Shown: positions 1 to 9,224 of the stretch, in pieces | Layout of the letters: every line of letters begins with the position of its first letter | Numbering within the stretch: position 1 is the first letter of the stretch | Assembly: GCF_902459725.1 (NCBI RefSeq) | Contig: NZ_CABPSH010000008.1 | Location: forward strand, 144,092-208,091 | DNA from: Pandoraea eparura | GTDB taxonomy: Bacteria; Pseudomonadota; Gammaproteobacteria; Burkholderiales; Burkholderiaceae | Length of the DNA stretch: 64,000 bases | Direction: 5' to 3' | Program-made: the position numbers and the translations under genes | Notes under the pieces: model-generated | What the model saw: the letters and a program-made list of their open reading frames with translations, nothing else | Told to the model about the DNA's origin: nothing | Database searches by the model: none

Positions 1-4
1 TTCC

Positions 5-80
5 GTCCCCTTCGTCTAGAGGCCTAGGACATCACCCTTTCACGGTGAGTACAGGGGTTCGAATCCCCTAGGGGACGCCA
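5..80 (+). tRNA. tRNA-Glu (anticodon TTC)
   Basis: The 76-nt segment folds as a tRNA. The acceptor stem is GTCCCCT paired with AGGGGAC, the T arm contains GGTTCGAATCC, and the anticodon loop CTTTCAC reads TTC, so it decodes glutamate codons. The 3' CCA is genomically encoded. The start is only four bases from the window edge, so upstream tRNA neighbours cannot be judged. Confidence 0.97.
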
Positions 81-150
81 CTCAAGGCGGCGGTGTGACT
101 TCGTTACATCGACGCCGGCCGGCGTCAGATTCGGCAAATCGCACAAGGAA

Positions 151-183
151 GCCGGATGTCTTTCACGACATCCGGCTTTTTGC
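151..183 (+). terminator. Intrinsic terminator after tRNA-Glu
   Basis: The arms GCCGGATGTC and GACATCCGGC enclose a six-base loop (TTTCAC) and are followed by TTTTT. This is a classic Rho-independent terminator about 70 nt downstream of the tRNA. Confidence 0.9.
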
Positions 184-344
184 GTTTACGGCCGGACTGT
201 CGGCCCGGCGGCGAGATGACGGCATGCGCAGCCGTGTGCGGCAGGCCTCAGCCGTCGCCCGGTGTCAGCGGGCCGGCGGGCGTTGCCGGTACAATGACGT
301 CCTTGCGCGCGCCATGTCGACGTGCGCGCCGTCTTGAATTCCTC

Positions 345-563
345 ATGAGCAAACCCGCCCTCACTCTCAAGTTCAAGTGCACGAAGTGCGCCAAGCCGGT
401 CACGCTGTATCTGCAAAAGACGACCGCGTGTTCGCACATCACGCCGTATCAGGGCTGGTGCAAGTGCGGTCAGTTGATGCGTCACGCCACGGGCGACAAA
501 AGCGCCGTGGCGTCGTTCGTCGACTCGATGGACCCGCTGTGGTCGCATCACCACCACCATTGA
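345..563 (+). CDS. Small zinc-ribbon-like protein with natural C-terminal His5
   Basis: A 72-aa protein of unknown function. It carries two Cys-x-x-Cys or Cys-x-Cys knuckles: CTKC near residue 11 and CKCG near residue 45. These could hold one zinc. The chain ends in WSHHHHH, encoded by CAT and CAC codons directly before the TGA stop. I chose the ATG at 345 because the conserved-looking part begins there; an in-frame ATG at 156 would add a 63-aa arginine-rich stretch with no recognisable motif that begins inside the terminator hairpin. No enzyme motif is visible. A metal-binding or nucleic-acid-binding role is inference only. It stands alone between the tRNA terminator and a metallopeptidase gene. 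Confidence 0.75.
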   Translation: MSKPALTLKFKCTKCAKPVTLYLQKTTACSHITPYQGWCKCGQLMRHATGDKSAVASFVDSMDPLWSHHHHH

Positions 564-669
564 GCGCAGTGCTCGCGCGGGCTGCGTGGACTTGCGTGTG
601 CGCGCCGTTCGTCCAGGGATTCGCCGTGCGGGCCGATGAGGTGGCGCGGTTCGGCCGCGTGAGTCATCG

Positions 670-1218
670 ATGACCGCCGTGCTTACGCCGTGGCGTCCCG
701 CGCCGAAGGATCCGATGCGCTTCATCGCCGTCTATCCGGCGGGCGTGCTTGCGCAAGTGCGCGAACTGGTCGAGACGGGCCAACTGGCCGCGCATCTCGA
801 CCGACGCTATCCCGCGCGCCACACCGTGCAGACGGATCGCGCGCTGTATGAATTCACGGCGCAGATCAAGCAGGACTGCCTGCGCAGCGCCCCACCCATC
901 CACAAGGTGGCTTACGACGCCAAAATCGATGTCGTGCATCACGCGCTGGGGCTGCACACGGCCATCTCGCGGGTGCAGGGCGGCAAGCTCAAGGCCAAGA
1001 AGGAGATTCGGGTCGCCTCGTTGTTTCGCGACGCCCCGCCTGAGTTTCTGCGCATGATCGTCGTGCACGAACTCGCGCACCTCAAGGAAAGCGACCACAA
1101 CAAGGCGTTCTACCGCCTGTGCGAGTTCATGGAGCCTCGGTACCATCAACTCGAATTCGACACGCGGCTGTTTCTCGTGCGACGTGAGATCGAGATGGCT
1201 TCGCGGGCTACCGAATGA
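670..1218 (+). CDS. YgjP-like zinc metallopeptidase (DUF45/WLM-type)
   Basis: A 182-aa soluble protein. Near residue 136 it carries VVHELAHLKESDHNKAFY, the HExxH zinc-binding helix followed by a downstream His typical of the YgjP/DUF45 metallopeptidase family. The length fits the family. No signal peptide or membrane segment is seen, so it is probably cytoplasmic. In other bacteria the family's substrate is poorly defined. The next gene converges on it and a shared hairpin lies at 1241-1274. Confidence 0.85.
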   Translation: MTAVLTPWRPAPKDPMRFIAVYPAGVLAQVRELVETGQLAAHLDRRYPARHTVQTDRALYEFTAQIKQDCLRSAPPIHKVAYDAKIDVVHHALGLHTAISRVQGGKLKAKKEIRVASLFRDAPPEFLRMIVVHELAHLKESDHNKAFYRLCEFMEPRYHQLEFDTRLFLVRREIEMASRATE

Positions 1219-1240
1219 GCGCCGCGAGCCAGCCAATCGA

Positions 1241-1274
1241 CAACGCCCGCCGGCATGACACCGGCGGGCGTTGT
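1241..1274. terminator. Hairpin between convergent genes
   Basis: CAACGCCCGCCGG and CCGGCGGGCGTTG form a 13-bp stem with a seven-base loop. The flanks are only weakly T-rich (GTGTTT on the plus side). It sits between the convergent YgjP-like and glycine-zipper genes and probably serves as a bidirectional terminator. Confidence 0.7.
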
Positions 1275-1309
1275 GTTTGGGGGCTGGGGTGCTTGCGACT
1301 TGCCTGCGA

Positions 1310-1864
1310 TCAGTACGGATACACCGTATCGTTCGCGACGGCGGCCCGCTGGCCCTGCTGAACGCGCAGCGGCGGCGCTTGCGTGACTGTCGCCACGCGA
1401 CCGTCGTCCAGGCGTACGGTGATGCGGTACAGCACGTTCGGCTGCCCCATATTGTTCTCGATGCGATTGCCCGCGATGGCGCCGATCAAGGCACCGCCAA
1501 TGGTCGTGGCCGTGCGCCCGCGCCCGCCGCCCATCGTGTTGCCGAGCAGGCCGCCCGCTGCGCCGCCAAGCACCGTGCCGAGAATGTTCGGGCTGTTATT
1601 GGCGCCGTTCATCTGCTCGATCGATTCGACGCGGCCATACAGCGCCCCCGGAATCTGCTGCTGCTGCGGTTGCTGATACCCCTGTTGGTAGCCCGGCTGC
1701 TGCTGATAGCCTGGTTGATACCCCGGCTGTTGGTAGCCCTGCTGGTATCCCCCTTGTTGGTAGCCCTGTTGCTGATACCCGTACTGCGGGCCCGGTGCAA
1801 CGCAACCGGCCAGCATAAGAGCGGCCAGTGCCGCGCTGATTCCCGTAAGTGTCTTGATGTTCAT
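1310..1864 (-). CDS. Glycine-zipper 2TM lipoprotein with Gln/Tyr-rich repeat
   Basis: A 184-aa predicted lipoprotein. Residues 1-17 form a signal peptide ending in LMLAGC, so Cys18 would be lipidated. Residues about 25-70 are low-complexity GYQQ/PGYQ tandem repeats. Residues about 90-140 (GTVLGGAAGGLLGNTMGG, GGALIGAIAGN) match the glycine-zipper 2TM domain of SlyB/PcP-type outer-membrane lipoproteins. The start at 1864 is supported by GAGGA about 10 nt upstream. An upstream in-frame ATG at 1930 would hide the signal peptide and was not used. The likely role is envelope integrity, inferred from the family. Confidence 0.87.
   Translation of the reverse strand: MNIKTLTGISAALAALMLAGCVAPGPQYGYQQQGYQQGGYQQGYQQPGYQPGYQQQPGYQQGYQQPQQQQIPGALYGRVESIEQMNGANNSPNILGTVLGGAAGGLLGNTMGGGRGRTATTIGGALIGAIAGNRIENNMGQPNVLYRITVRLDDGRVATVTQAPPLRVQQGQRAAVANDTVYPY
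1676..1790 (-). repeat. Coding tandem repeat (GYQQ/PGYQ units)
   Basis: Degenerate 12- to 15-nt units built around GGCTACCAACAG on the minus strand encode the Gly-Tyr-Gln-Gln tract of the glycine-zipper lipoprotein. Copy number is likely to vary between strains by slippage. Confidence 0.8.
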
Positions 1865-2089
1865 TTTGGTTCGTCCTCGTGAGCGTGAGGTAAATGCGTC
1901 ATCACCGAAGTCCGCGGTGACATGGCGCACCCTGTGGTGAGTCTATTGCGACCACGACGCGGAATGTAGGGTTCCGCAGACCTTTATGCTGTAAGAAAAG
2001 GTAAGCGTTTGTAATGACTTCATGCCCCGCGATGGCGCAGAGCGATGCAGAGGACAGGGACATTGTCTCGCTTAACGGAGGGCGTGCCC

Positions 2090-2117
2090 AAAAAAACAGC
2101 GCCTCGGATGAGGCGCC
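2090..2117 (-). terminator. Intrinsic terminator of the CBS-domain gene
   Basis: On the minus strand GCGCCTC and GAGGCGC flank a four-base loop, followed by TGTTTTTTT. It lies about 60 nt beyond the CBS gene stop and fits a Rho-independent terminator. Confidence 0.85.
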
Positions 2118-2179
2118 GTATCCCTGATTGCGCTGCCGCAGGGCGGGGAGATACCGAGGTGCCGGCCGTGGGCGCCGGC

Positions 2180-2656
2180 TCAGCTCGGCCGCGATGGTGT
2201 GCGGCCCGCCATTGCGGCGCCTCCCCCCATGATGTAATTCTCCAGTTGGTCGATGGTGAACTGCTGTTCCGTGATGATGGCCTTGACCAGGTCGCCGATG
2301 GAAAGCAGGCCGACCAGCTCGCCGTCTTTCATGACAGGCAGGTGACGGATGCGATGTTCCGTCATCAGCGACATGCACTCTTCGTTGGTCTGCTCGGGGC
2401 TGACGTAACGTACCGCCGAGGTCATGACGTCACGCACCGGCGTATTGACCGAGGTGCGCCCCATGAGGGCGACCTTGCGGGCGTAATCGCGCTCGGTAAA
2501 GATGCCGACAATCGTTCGGCCGTCTTCGCTGACCAGCACCGCGCCGATGCGTGCCTCGGCCATCAGGGTCAAGGCATCGAGTACCGAATCGGACGGGCGC
2601 ACCTTGTACACCGTGTCGACCGATTTCGCCTTCAGGATCTGAGCGACTGTTTTCAT
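2180..2656 (-). CDS. Tandem CBS-domain protein
   Basis: A 158-aa cytoplasmic protein made of two CBS modules, about residues 10-65 and 75-135. Recognisable pieces are VLDALTLMAEARIGAVLVSE, GIFTERDYARKV and HRIRHLPVMKDGELVGLLSI. CBS pairs (Bateman modules) bind adenine nucleotides such as AMP, ATP or SAM and usually regulate a partner. No effector domain is fused here. The ATG at 2656 follows GAGGA at a good distance; the ATG at 2668 lies upstream of that site and is less likely. The terminator at 2090-2117 closes it as a single-gene unit. Confidence 0.88.
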   Translation of the reverse strand: MKTVAQILKAKSVDTVYKVRPSDSVLDALTLMAEARIGAVLVSEDGRTIVGIFTERDYARKVALMGRTSVNTPVRDVMTSAVRYVSPEQTNEECMSLMTEHRIRHLPVMKDGELVGLLSIGDLVKAIITEQQFTIDQLENYIMGGGAAMAGRTPSRPS

Positions 2657-3241
2657 GGTCATCCTCATGCGGGCTGCGGGTACTTACAGCATAGTTGAGG
2701 GCGCGCCGCGCGTCATGCTCGCGTTGTCCCCGAGTCAATCCGGCCGCGGTAGACCCGCGCGGGCGCTACAGTCGGTCTCCTTTGGTGCGCTGCGCCACAA
2801 ATGCGCGGCCCAAGCCCCCCGATTGCGGCCCCAATGCCATTTTTTTCCCACGAGCAACGCAGAAAGGCGTATCCTAGCGGGATCGGCGAAAATTCGCCGA
2901 TCATCGCCTGACGATCACGAAAAGCTTTATCGGCGTCGCTGACAGCCATGTCCTGCGAGCCGAATCACTCGCTGTGCCGATGACGCAGACCCTGCGGTCT
3001 TCGTCCTCCCGACACGCACTGCTCGTCATTGTGGCACTGCCGCAATGTGCCTTGCTCCTTCGAACCATCGCCGCGTTTCGGTGCGTCGCCATGCTGTCAT
3101 GGCCGATCCACCGGGTAGGCTCCTTTTGGCGTTCGATGTGCACCCGGTCGTACCCAGGGTGCGGCGACGGTATTGGCGAACGAACCTTCAGTAACATCGG
3201 TGCTAAGCTTTGATGAGTGGCACCCTCAAGAGGACACGATA
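2657..3241. other. Intergenic region between the CBS gene and infA
   Basis: This 585-nt stretch separates divergent genes. Short open frames in it lack coding features and good ribosome sites. The main structure is a perfect inverted repeat at 2881-2902, listed separately. Promoters for both flanking genes are expected here, but I cannot assign them with confidence. Confidence 0.5.
2881..2902. promoter_or_regulatory. Perfect 10-bp inverted repeat, possible operator
   Basis: GATCGGCGAA and TTCGCCGATC are exact reverse complements separated by only two bases (AA). A two-base loop is too tight for a natural RNA hairpin of full stem length, so a protein-binding DNA palindrome is more likely. It sits between the divergent CBS-domain and infA genes. 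The binding protein is unknown. Confidence 0.5.
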
Positions 3242-3463
3242 TTGGCCAAGGAAGAACTGATCGAATTCAGCGGACACGTTTCGGACGTATTGCCGGACAA
3301 TCGCTTTCGCGTCACGCTCGAGAACGGCGTGGTGGTGATGGCGTATGCGAGCGGCCGTATGCAGAAGAACCGCATCCGCATTCTCGCGGGTGACCGCGTG
3401 ACGCTGGAGATGTCGCCCTATGACCTGAGCAAGGGCCGCATCAACTACCGTCACAAGAATTAA
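3242..3463 (+). CDS. infA: Translation initiation factor IF-1, TTG start
   Basis: A 73-aa S1/OB-fold protein, [20 protein letters not shown] through [10 protein letters not shown], matching bacterial IF-1 in length and sequence. IF-1 binds the 30S A site during initiation. The start is TTG at 3242, preceded by AGAGGA about 10 nt upstream; earlier in-frame ATGs would add a non-IF-1 extension. Burkholderiaceae usually carry two infA genes, one in the ribosomal-protein cluster and one standing alone. This is the stand-alone type, and its TTG start suggests modest translation. Confidence 0.93.
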   Translation: MAKEELIEFSGHVSDVLPDNRFRVTLENGVVVMAYASGRMQKNRIRILAGDRVTLEMSPYDLSKGRINYRHKN

Positions 3464-3487
3464 GTCAGCGAAAACGTCTGGCTTTTG
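3464..3487 (+). terminator. Intrinsic terminator of infA
   Basis: GTCAGCG-AAAA-CGTCTGGC forms a short stem (one G-T pair and one bulge) with an AAAA loop, followed directly by TTTT. It overlaps the infA stop region. Confidence 0.6.
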
Positions 3488-3586
3488 CGCGTCGGCGGCA
3501 TCGCCCTGACGCGCACGGAAGCGATGTGCGGCGACCCGGCGGTTGGTCGCTGCCCGTCACTTCGGCATTCCTCCCGAATCGTCGCC

Positions 3587-3610
3587 CGACGATTTTCCCG
3601 ACGATTTTCC
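3587..3610. repeat. 12-nt tandem duplication
   Basis: CGACGATTTTCC occurs twice in perfect tandem in the roughly 340-nt gap between infA and the acylphosphatase gene. Nothing else convincing is seen in that gap. Confidence 0.85.
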
Positions 3611-3807
3611 CGAATTACCCCTCCCCGCGTTTTTATCCGGCTTGTTCCCAGGCGTGTCCCCCCTATGGCTCGCAGGACATGCTGCATGAGCGCCGGCCAT
3701 TCGCGCATGCCCGACGTCAGCGCTGAGCGACGACGTGCTGAGTGGCGTCGTCGAGTTTGCGGCGTGCCGGGTGTGGCCGAAGCTGGCGGGGCGCGGGATT
3801 GGCGTTC

Positions 3808-4104
3808 TCAGAGCTGTTCGAAACGGTCGAAGCGGCGGCCCGTGTATTCCACTTCGCTTTCGAATGCCGTCACGCGTGCACCGGGCGGCCCGTGCCGCAT
3901 CCATTCGAGCATCTTGTCGACCTGATCGGGCGTGCCTTGCACCATCGCCAGGATGTCGCCCTCGGGCAGCGCCTGCACCCAACCGCGCACGCCGATCAGA
4001 TGCCCCTCGCGCACGGCCGCCTGACGATACCCCACGCCCTGAAGCTTTCCGCGCAAACGCACGGCAACGGTTTCGAGCGAGGAACTGGGCGAGAGTGACT
4101 TCAT
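3808..4104 (-). CDS. Acylphosphatase-like protein lacking the catalytic Asn
   Basis: A 98-aa alpha/beta protein of the acylphosphatase family, which hydrolyses carboxyl-phosphate bonds. The phosphate-binding loop GKLQGVGYR with its conserved Arg is present near residues 19-27. The second motif, normally GWVxN, reads GWVQALPEG, so the catalytic Asn is replaced by Ala; the codons TGG GTG CAG GCG are clear. Conserved downstream features (DKMLEWMRHGPPGARV) are intact. It may be inactive or altered in activity. The start at 4104 gives the family length, and the gene is minus-strand downstream of the metallophosphoesterase. Confidence 0.88.
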   Translation of the reverse strand: MKSLSPSSSLETVAVRLRGKLQGVGYRQAAVREGHLIGVRGWVQALPEGDILAMVQGTPDQVDKMLEWMRHGPPGARVTAFESEVEYTGRRFDRFEQL

Positions 4105-4225
4105 GGCAGCGAGCAGCGGAGAAACGGCGACAAGGATTCGAAAGACGGGCCTTCCAGGAACGGGCGATTGTAGCGCCATCGTCCGACGGTTGCCCGCCCC
4201 GTTGCCAGTCGGCGCACCGGTGCGC

Positions 4226-5446
4226 TCAGGCCTCGCCCACCACGAGCCGCAGGCGCGTGATCTCAGACGGTGCTCCGAAGCGCTTGGGCGGTCCCCAGTA
4301 GCCCGTGCCCCGGCTGACATAGATTGCCAGACGACCCAGCCGGTGCAGCCCATGCACGTATGGCTGTTGCAGCGGCACGAAGTACATCCACGGCCAGAAC
4401 TGCCCGCCGTGCGTGTGTCCCGAGAGTTGCAGATCGAAGCCGGCGTCGTGCGCCGCCGGGGCGCTGCGCGGCTGGTGCGCGAGCAACACGCGTGGCACGC
4501 CCTCGGGGGCCCCGGCCACGGCCGCGACCGGGTCACTCGACTTTTCCGGGTCGAAATGGTGCGCCGTGAAGTCGGTCACGCCCGCCACCGTCAGCGATGC
4601 GCCTTCGTGAGTGAGCACCACATGCTCGTTCTCGAGCACCGTCAGGCCGATGCGCCGCAACTCGTCGACCCATGCCGGCGCGCCCGAGTAGTACTCGTGG
4701 TTGCCGGTGCACACGTAGGTGCCGTGGCGCGACGTGAGCTGTGCGAGCGGTGCGATGTGCTCGCGCAAGGCGGGCACGCCGCCGTCGACCAGATCGCCGG
4801 TAATGGCGATGAGGTCGGGCGATAGCTCGTTGGTGGCCTCGACGATGGCTTCGATATAGCTGCGGCGAATCGTCGAACTCACGTGAATGTCGCTTAGCTG
4901 CACGATCGTGAACCCATGCAGTTCGGGTGGCAGGTTGGCGATGGGAACGTCGACGTGGACCACGCGCGCGAGGCGTCGCGCATTGTAGAAGCCCAGCAGG
5001 GTAGCCACGGCGGTGAGCATCAGCACGATGACCGCCGAGCGGATGACGAGTTGGGCGTCGAGCGCCGAAATGAGCATCGCCACGCCGAGCACGATGTCGC
5101 GCAACACTGTGAGGACGAACAGCGTCGAGAAGATGCCGATGGCCGTCATGCCGGTCCAGGTCAGCAGGGTGGCCAGGGGCTCGCGCTGGATCGCGCGGCT
5201 CATCAGGCCCAGCGGGATCAGCGCGGTCGAGGCGAGGAGCCACAGCCCGCCCAGCACTTTCCAGCCGACGGCCAACGGCAGCGGCGTAAGCAAGCGCCAG
5301 CCGATGTAGGCATGCAGCAGCGCGATGATGGCGAGCATCAACCCGCGCGGGCGCGCGGGCAGCGTGCGTCGTGGCGACTTGCCGTGTGCGTGAGCGGCAT
5401 CCGGCGAGGGCCGGGATGCAGTGGAAGCTTGGGAAGATTGCGACAT
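4226..5446 (-). CDS. Membrane-anchored metallophosphoesterase (YkuE/YaeI-like)
   Basis: A 406-aa protein. The N-terminal half (residues about 30-150) has several hydrophobic segments. The C-terminal half is a calcineurin-type phosphoesterase with LSDIH, GDLVDG, GNHEYY and SGHTHGGQ metal-binding motifs in order. The family includes YkuE and the lipid-A-related YaeI/LpxH-like hydrolases, but the substrate here is unknown. I chose the ATG at 5446; an ATG at 5509 would add 21 residues with no family features. The gene ends about 120 nt before the acylphosphatase start and may be co-transcribed. Confidence 0.85.
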   Translation of the reverse strand: MSQSSQASTASRPSPDAAHAHGKSPRRTLPARPRGLMLAIIALLHAYIGWRLLTPLPLAVGWKVLGGLWLLASTALIPLGLMSRAIQREPLATLLTWTGMTAIGIFSTLFVLTVLRDIVLGVAMLISALDAQLVIRSAVIVLMLTAVATLLGFYNARRLARVVHVDVPIANLPPELHGFTIVQLSDIHVSSTIRRSYIEAIVEATNELSPDLIAITGDLVDGGVPALREHIAPLAQLTSRHGTYVCTGNHEYYSGAPAWVDELRRIGLTVLENEHVVLTHEGASLTVAGVTDFTAHHFDPEKSSDPVAAVAGAPEGVPRVLLAHQPRSAPAAHDAGFDLQLSGHTHGGQFWPWMYFVPLQQPYVHGLHRLGRLAIYVSRGTGYWGPPKRFGAPSEITRLRLVVGEA

Positions 5447-5525
5447 GGCGTTGCCTGTTCGGAATTCGGGGGCGGACGGGGTCACTATCGGGGTGCCCGG
5501 CGCGATCAAAAGGGCGGCGGGCCAA

Positions 5526-5906
5526 CTACGCCTGCGGCGCCGGGTATTTCTGCGCGTTCATGACGAGCTTCTCCGCCACGGCGCGGTTCAGGTCGACACC
5601 GAGCACCGACGATAGCCGCACGAGATACATGGCGATGTCGGCCAGTTCCTGTTCGACGTGCCGCGCCTCGTTCGTCTGCATGACGGCCTGCGCTTCGGCA
5701 TCGGTCTGCCACTGGAAGATCTCGACCAGTTCCGCCACTTCGACGGACAACGCCATCGCGAGGTTCTTGGGCGTGTGGTACGGCTGCCAGTGACGGGCAT
5801 CGGCGAACGCCTGCAGGGCGGTTTCCAGCCCGGCCGTATCGATCAGACGGGCGCGGGGGGCGTCGGCGTCACCGTGCGCAGATGCGTCGTTCAGAGCAGC
5901 GGACAT
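5526..5906 (-). CDS. MazG-like nucleotide pyrophosphohydrolase (dCTPase type)
   Basis: A 126-aa all-alpha protein with the MazG-family magnesium motif: EVAELVEIFQW near residue 52 and ELADIAMYL near residue 86. Length and motifs resemble the RS21-C6/DCTPP1 group, which hydrolyses dCTP and modified nucleotides to monophosphates and cleans the nucleotide pool. It lies about 80 nt upstream of the metallophosphoesterase on the same strand and is divergent from the ferredoxin gene. The exact nucleotide preference cannot be read from sequence. Confidence 0.85.
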   Translation of the reverse strand: MSAALNDASAHGDADAPRARLIDTAGLETALQAFADARHWQPYHTPKNLAMALSVEVAELVEIFQWQTDAEAQAVMQTNEARHVEQELADIAMYLVRLSSVLGVDLNRAVAEKLVMNAQKYPAPQA

Positions 5907-6035
5907 GGGATGCGAAGGTCGGAATTGGCCCGCCAGCGACCCTCACGCAGCAAGCGGGCCGAAGGCGGACGCGATGAACGAGAGGAACGCGACAAAATAC
6001 CGCGGAATCGGCGTATGGTAGCGCGTTGGCGCAAG

Positions 6036-6425
6036 ATGCGCCGTTCAACGTTTTCGTCACTTCCGACCCCGCTTGCCTTGGATCGCTTCCCGCCCGACCC
6101 CGCGCCATCCGACGGAACGCCCGCGCCGACGTTCTGCCGCATCACGCTCATGCCGTCGGGCTGGCAGTTCGACGCCCCGGCCGACACGCCGATTCTGCTC
6201 GCGGCGCAATCCGCCGGCATCAAGCTGCCGAGCCTGTGCCGCAACGGCACTTGCCGCGCCTGTCTGTGCCGGGCGCACACCGGAGGTGAGCCGGCGCCGG
6301 TGGCTTACCGGATCGCATGGCCGGGGCTGTCGCGCGAGGAGAAAACCGAGGGCTGGCTGCTGCCGTGCTGCGCCTATGCCCGCGCCGACCTCGTCATCGA
6401 CGCGCCCGACGCCGCGCTTTGTTAA
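6036..6425 (+). CDS. 2Fe-2S ferredoxin-like protein
   Basis: A protein of about 129 aa ending in LC. It contains LCRNGTCRACLC (Cys-x4-Cys-x2-Cys) and a distal LPCC, which supply the four ligands of a plant-type [2Fe-2S] cluster. It therefore likely carries electrons for an oxidoreductase. The start is uncertain: ATGs at 6015 and 6036 both lack a clear ribosome site, and the domain itself begins around 6140. The roughly 60 nt to ettA leave room for a separate promoter. Confidence 0.75.
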   Translation: MRRSTFSSLPTPLALDRFPPDPAPSDGTPAPTFCRITLMPSGWQFDAPADTPILLAAQSAGIKLPSLCRNGTCRACLCRAHTGGEPAPVAYRIAWPGLSREEKTEGWLLPCCAYARADLVIDAPDAALC

Positions 6426-6488
6426 ACTTGGCGCTATCTGACGCTCGTCCCCGAGCCGACATAACCGATTCAGGATCAGGAAAGCCGA

Positions 6489-8156
<1,668 letters not shown>

Positions 8157-8164
8157 GGCAGGAG

Positions 8165-8187
8165 AGGGCGCCGCAAGGCGCCTTTTC
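8165..8187 (+). terminator. Intrinsic terminator of ettA
   Basis: GGCGCC-GCAA-GGCGCC followed by TTTTCC lies about 10 nt beyond the ettA stop. Confidence 0.85.
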
Positions 8188-8334
8188 CATTTGAATGACG
8201 GCGCGGCACGCGGGTGGCAAGTGCCTGGCAGGTGCCCGGCAACGGGCCGGCCGTCAGTATCCCGTGTTCGACGAGCCATGTCGGCGCCCGCAGCGCCGCA
8301 TGACCCGCCATTTTGACGAATCAGGAGTGTGCAA

Positions 8335-9132
8335 ATGAGCCAGTCAGTGAATCAGTTGAATGGGAAAGTCGCCGTGGTCACCGGTGCCGCCAGCGGCATC
8401 GGCCGAGAAATTGCCTTCACTCTCGCGCGTGCCGGCGCGGCCGTGGCCATTGCCGATCTGAACCAACAGGGGGCGGATGCCGTGGCCAAAGAGATCGAGG
8501 CGGCCGGTGGCCGCGCGCTCGGCGTGGCGATGGACGTGACCAGCGAAGAGGCGGTGAACAGCGGCATCGACAAGGTGGCGGCGACCTTCGGGTCCGTCGA
8601 CATCCTGATCTCGAACGCGGGCATCCAGATCGTCAATCCCATCGAGAACTATTCGTTCGCCGACTGGAAGAAGATGCAGGCCATTCACGTGGATGGTGCG
8701 TTCCTGACGACCAAGGCGGCACTCAAGCATATGTACAAGGACGATCGCGGTGGCATCGTCATCTACATGGGTTCGGTGCACTCACACGAGGCGTCGCCGT
8801 TGAAGTCGGCCTACGTGGCGGCCAAGCACGCGCTGCTGGGTCTGGCGCGCGTGCTCGCCAAGGAAGGGGCGAAGCACAACGTGCGCTCGCATGTCATCTG
8901 CCCGGGCTTCGTGCGCACGCCGCTTGTCGACAAGCAGATTCCGGAGCAGGCCAAGGAGCTGGGAATTTCGGAAGACGAGGTCATCAAGAAGGTCATGCTC
9001 GGCGGCACGGTCGACGGCGTATTCACCACGGTCGACGACGTTGCGCAAACCGCGCTCTTCCTTGCCACGTTCCCGACGGCCGCATTCACCGGCCAGTCGT
9101 TCGTGGTGAGCCACGGCTGGTTCATGCAGTAA
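8335..9132 (+). CDS. bdhA: 3-hydroxybutyrate dehydrogenase
   Basis: A 265-aa short-chain dehydrogenase that interconverts 3-hydroxybutyrate and acetoacetate with NAD, linked to polyhydroxybutyrate turnover. It shows the TGAASGIG nucleotide loop, the NAG motif ([11 protein letters not shown]), a catalytic Ser in [10 protein letters not shown], and YVAAKHA with the Tyr and Lys. The C-terminal region, [16 protein letters not shown] through [14 protein letters not shown], is characteristic of BdhA. The ATG at 8335 sits 7 nt after AGGAG. The GTG at 8329 is too close to that site. Confidence 0.93.
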   Translation: MSQSVNQLNGKVAVVTGAASGIGREIAFTLARAGAAVAIADLNQQGADAVAKEIEAAGGRALGVAMDVTSEEAVNSGIDKVAATFGSVDILISNAGIQIVNPIENYSFADWKKMQAIHVDGAFLTTKAALKHMYKDDRGGIVIYMGSVHSHEASPLKSAYVAAKHALLGLARVLAKEGAKHNVRSHVICPGFVRTPLVDKQIPEQAKELGISEDEVIKKVMLGGTVDGVFTTVDDVAQTALFLATFPTAAFTGQSFVVSHGWFMQ

Positions 9133-9224
9133 CGCGCAAACGGTACGGGGGGCGCCGGCCGCGTCGGCGCCGTCCCGTCCCGTCGCGTCTTGATTCCGCC
9201 TCGGAAAGCTTCAGGAGAACGGTC

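Noticed and set aside
3033..3053. CATTG/CAATG hairpin upstream of infA
   Set aside because: The stem is only five bases and no cold-shock or riboswitch element can be built around it.
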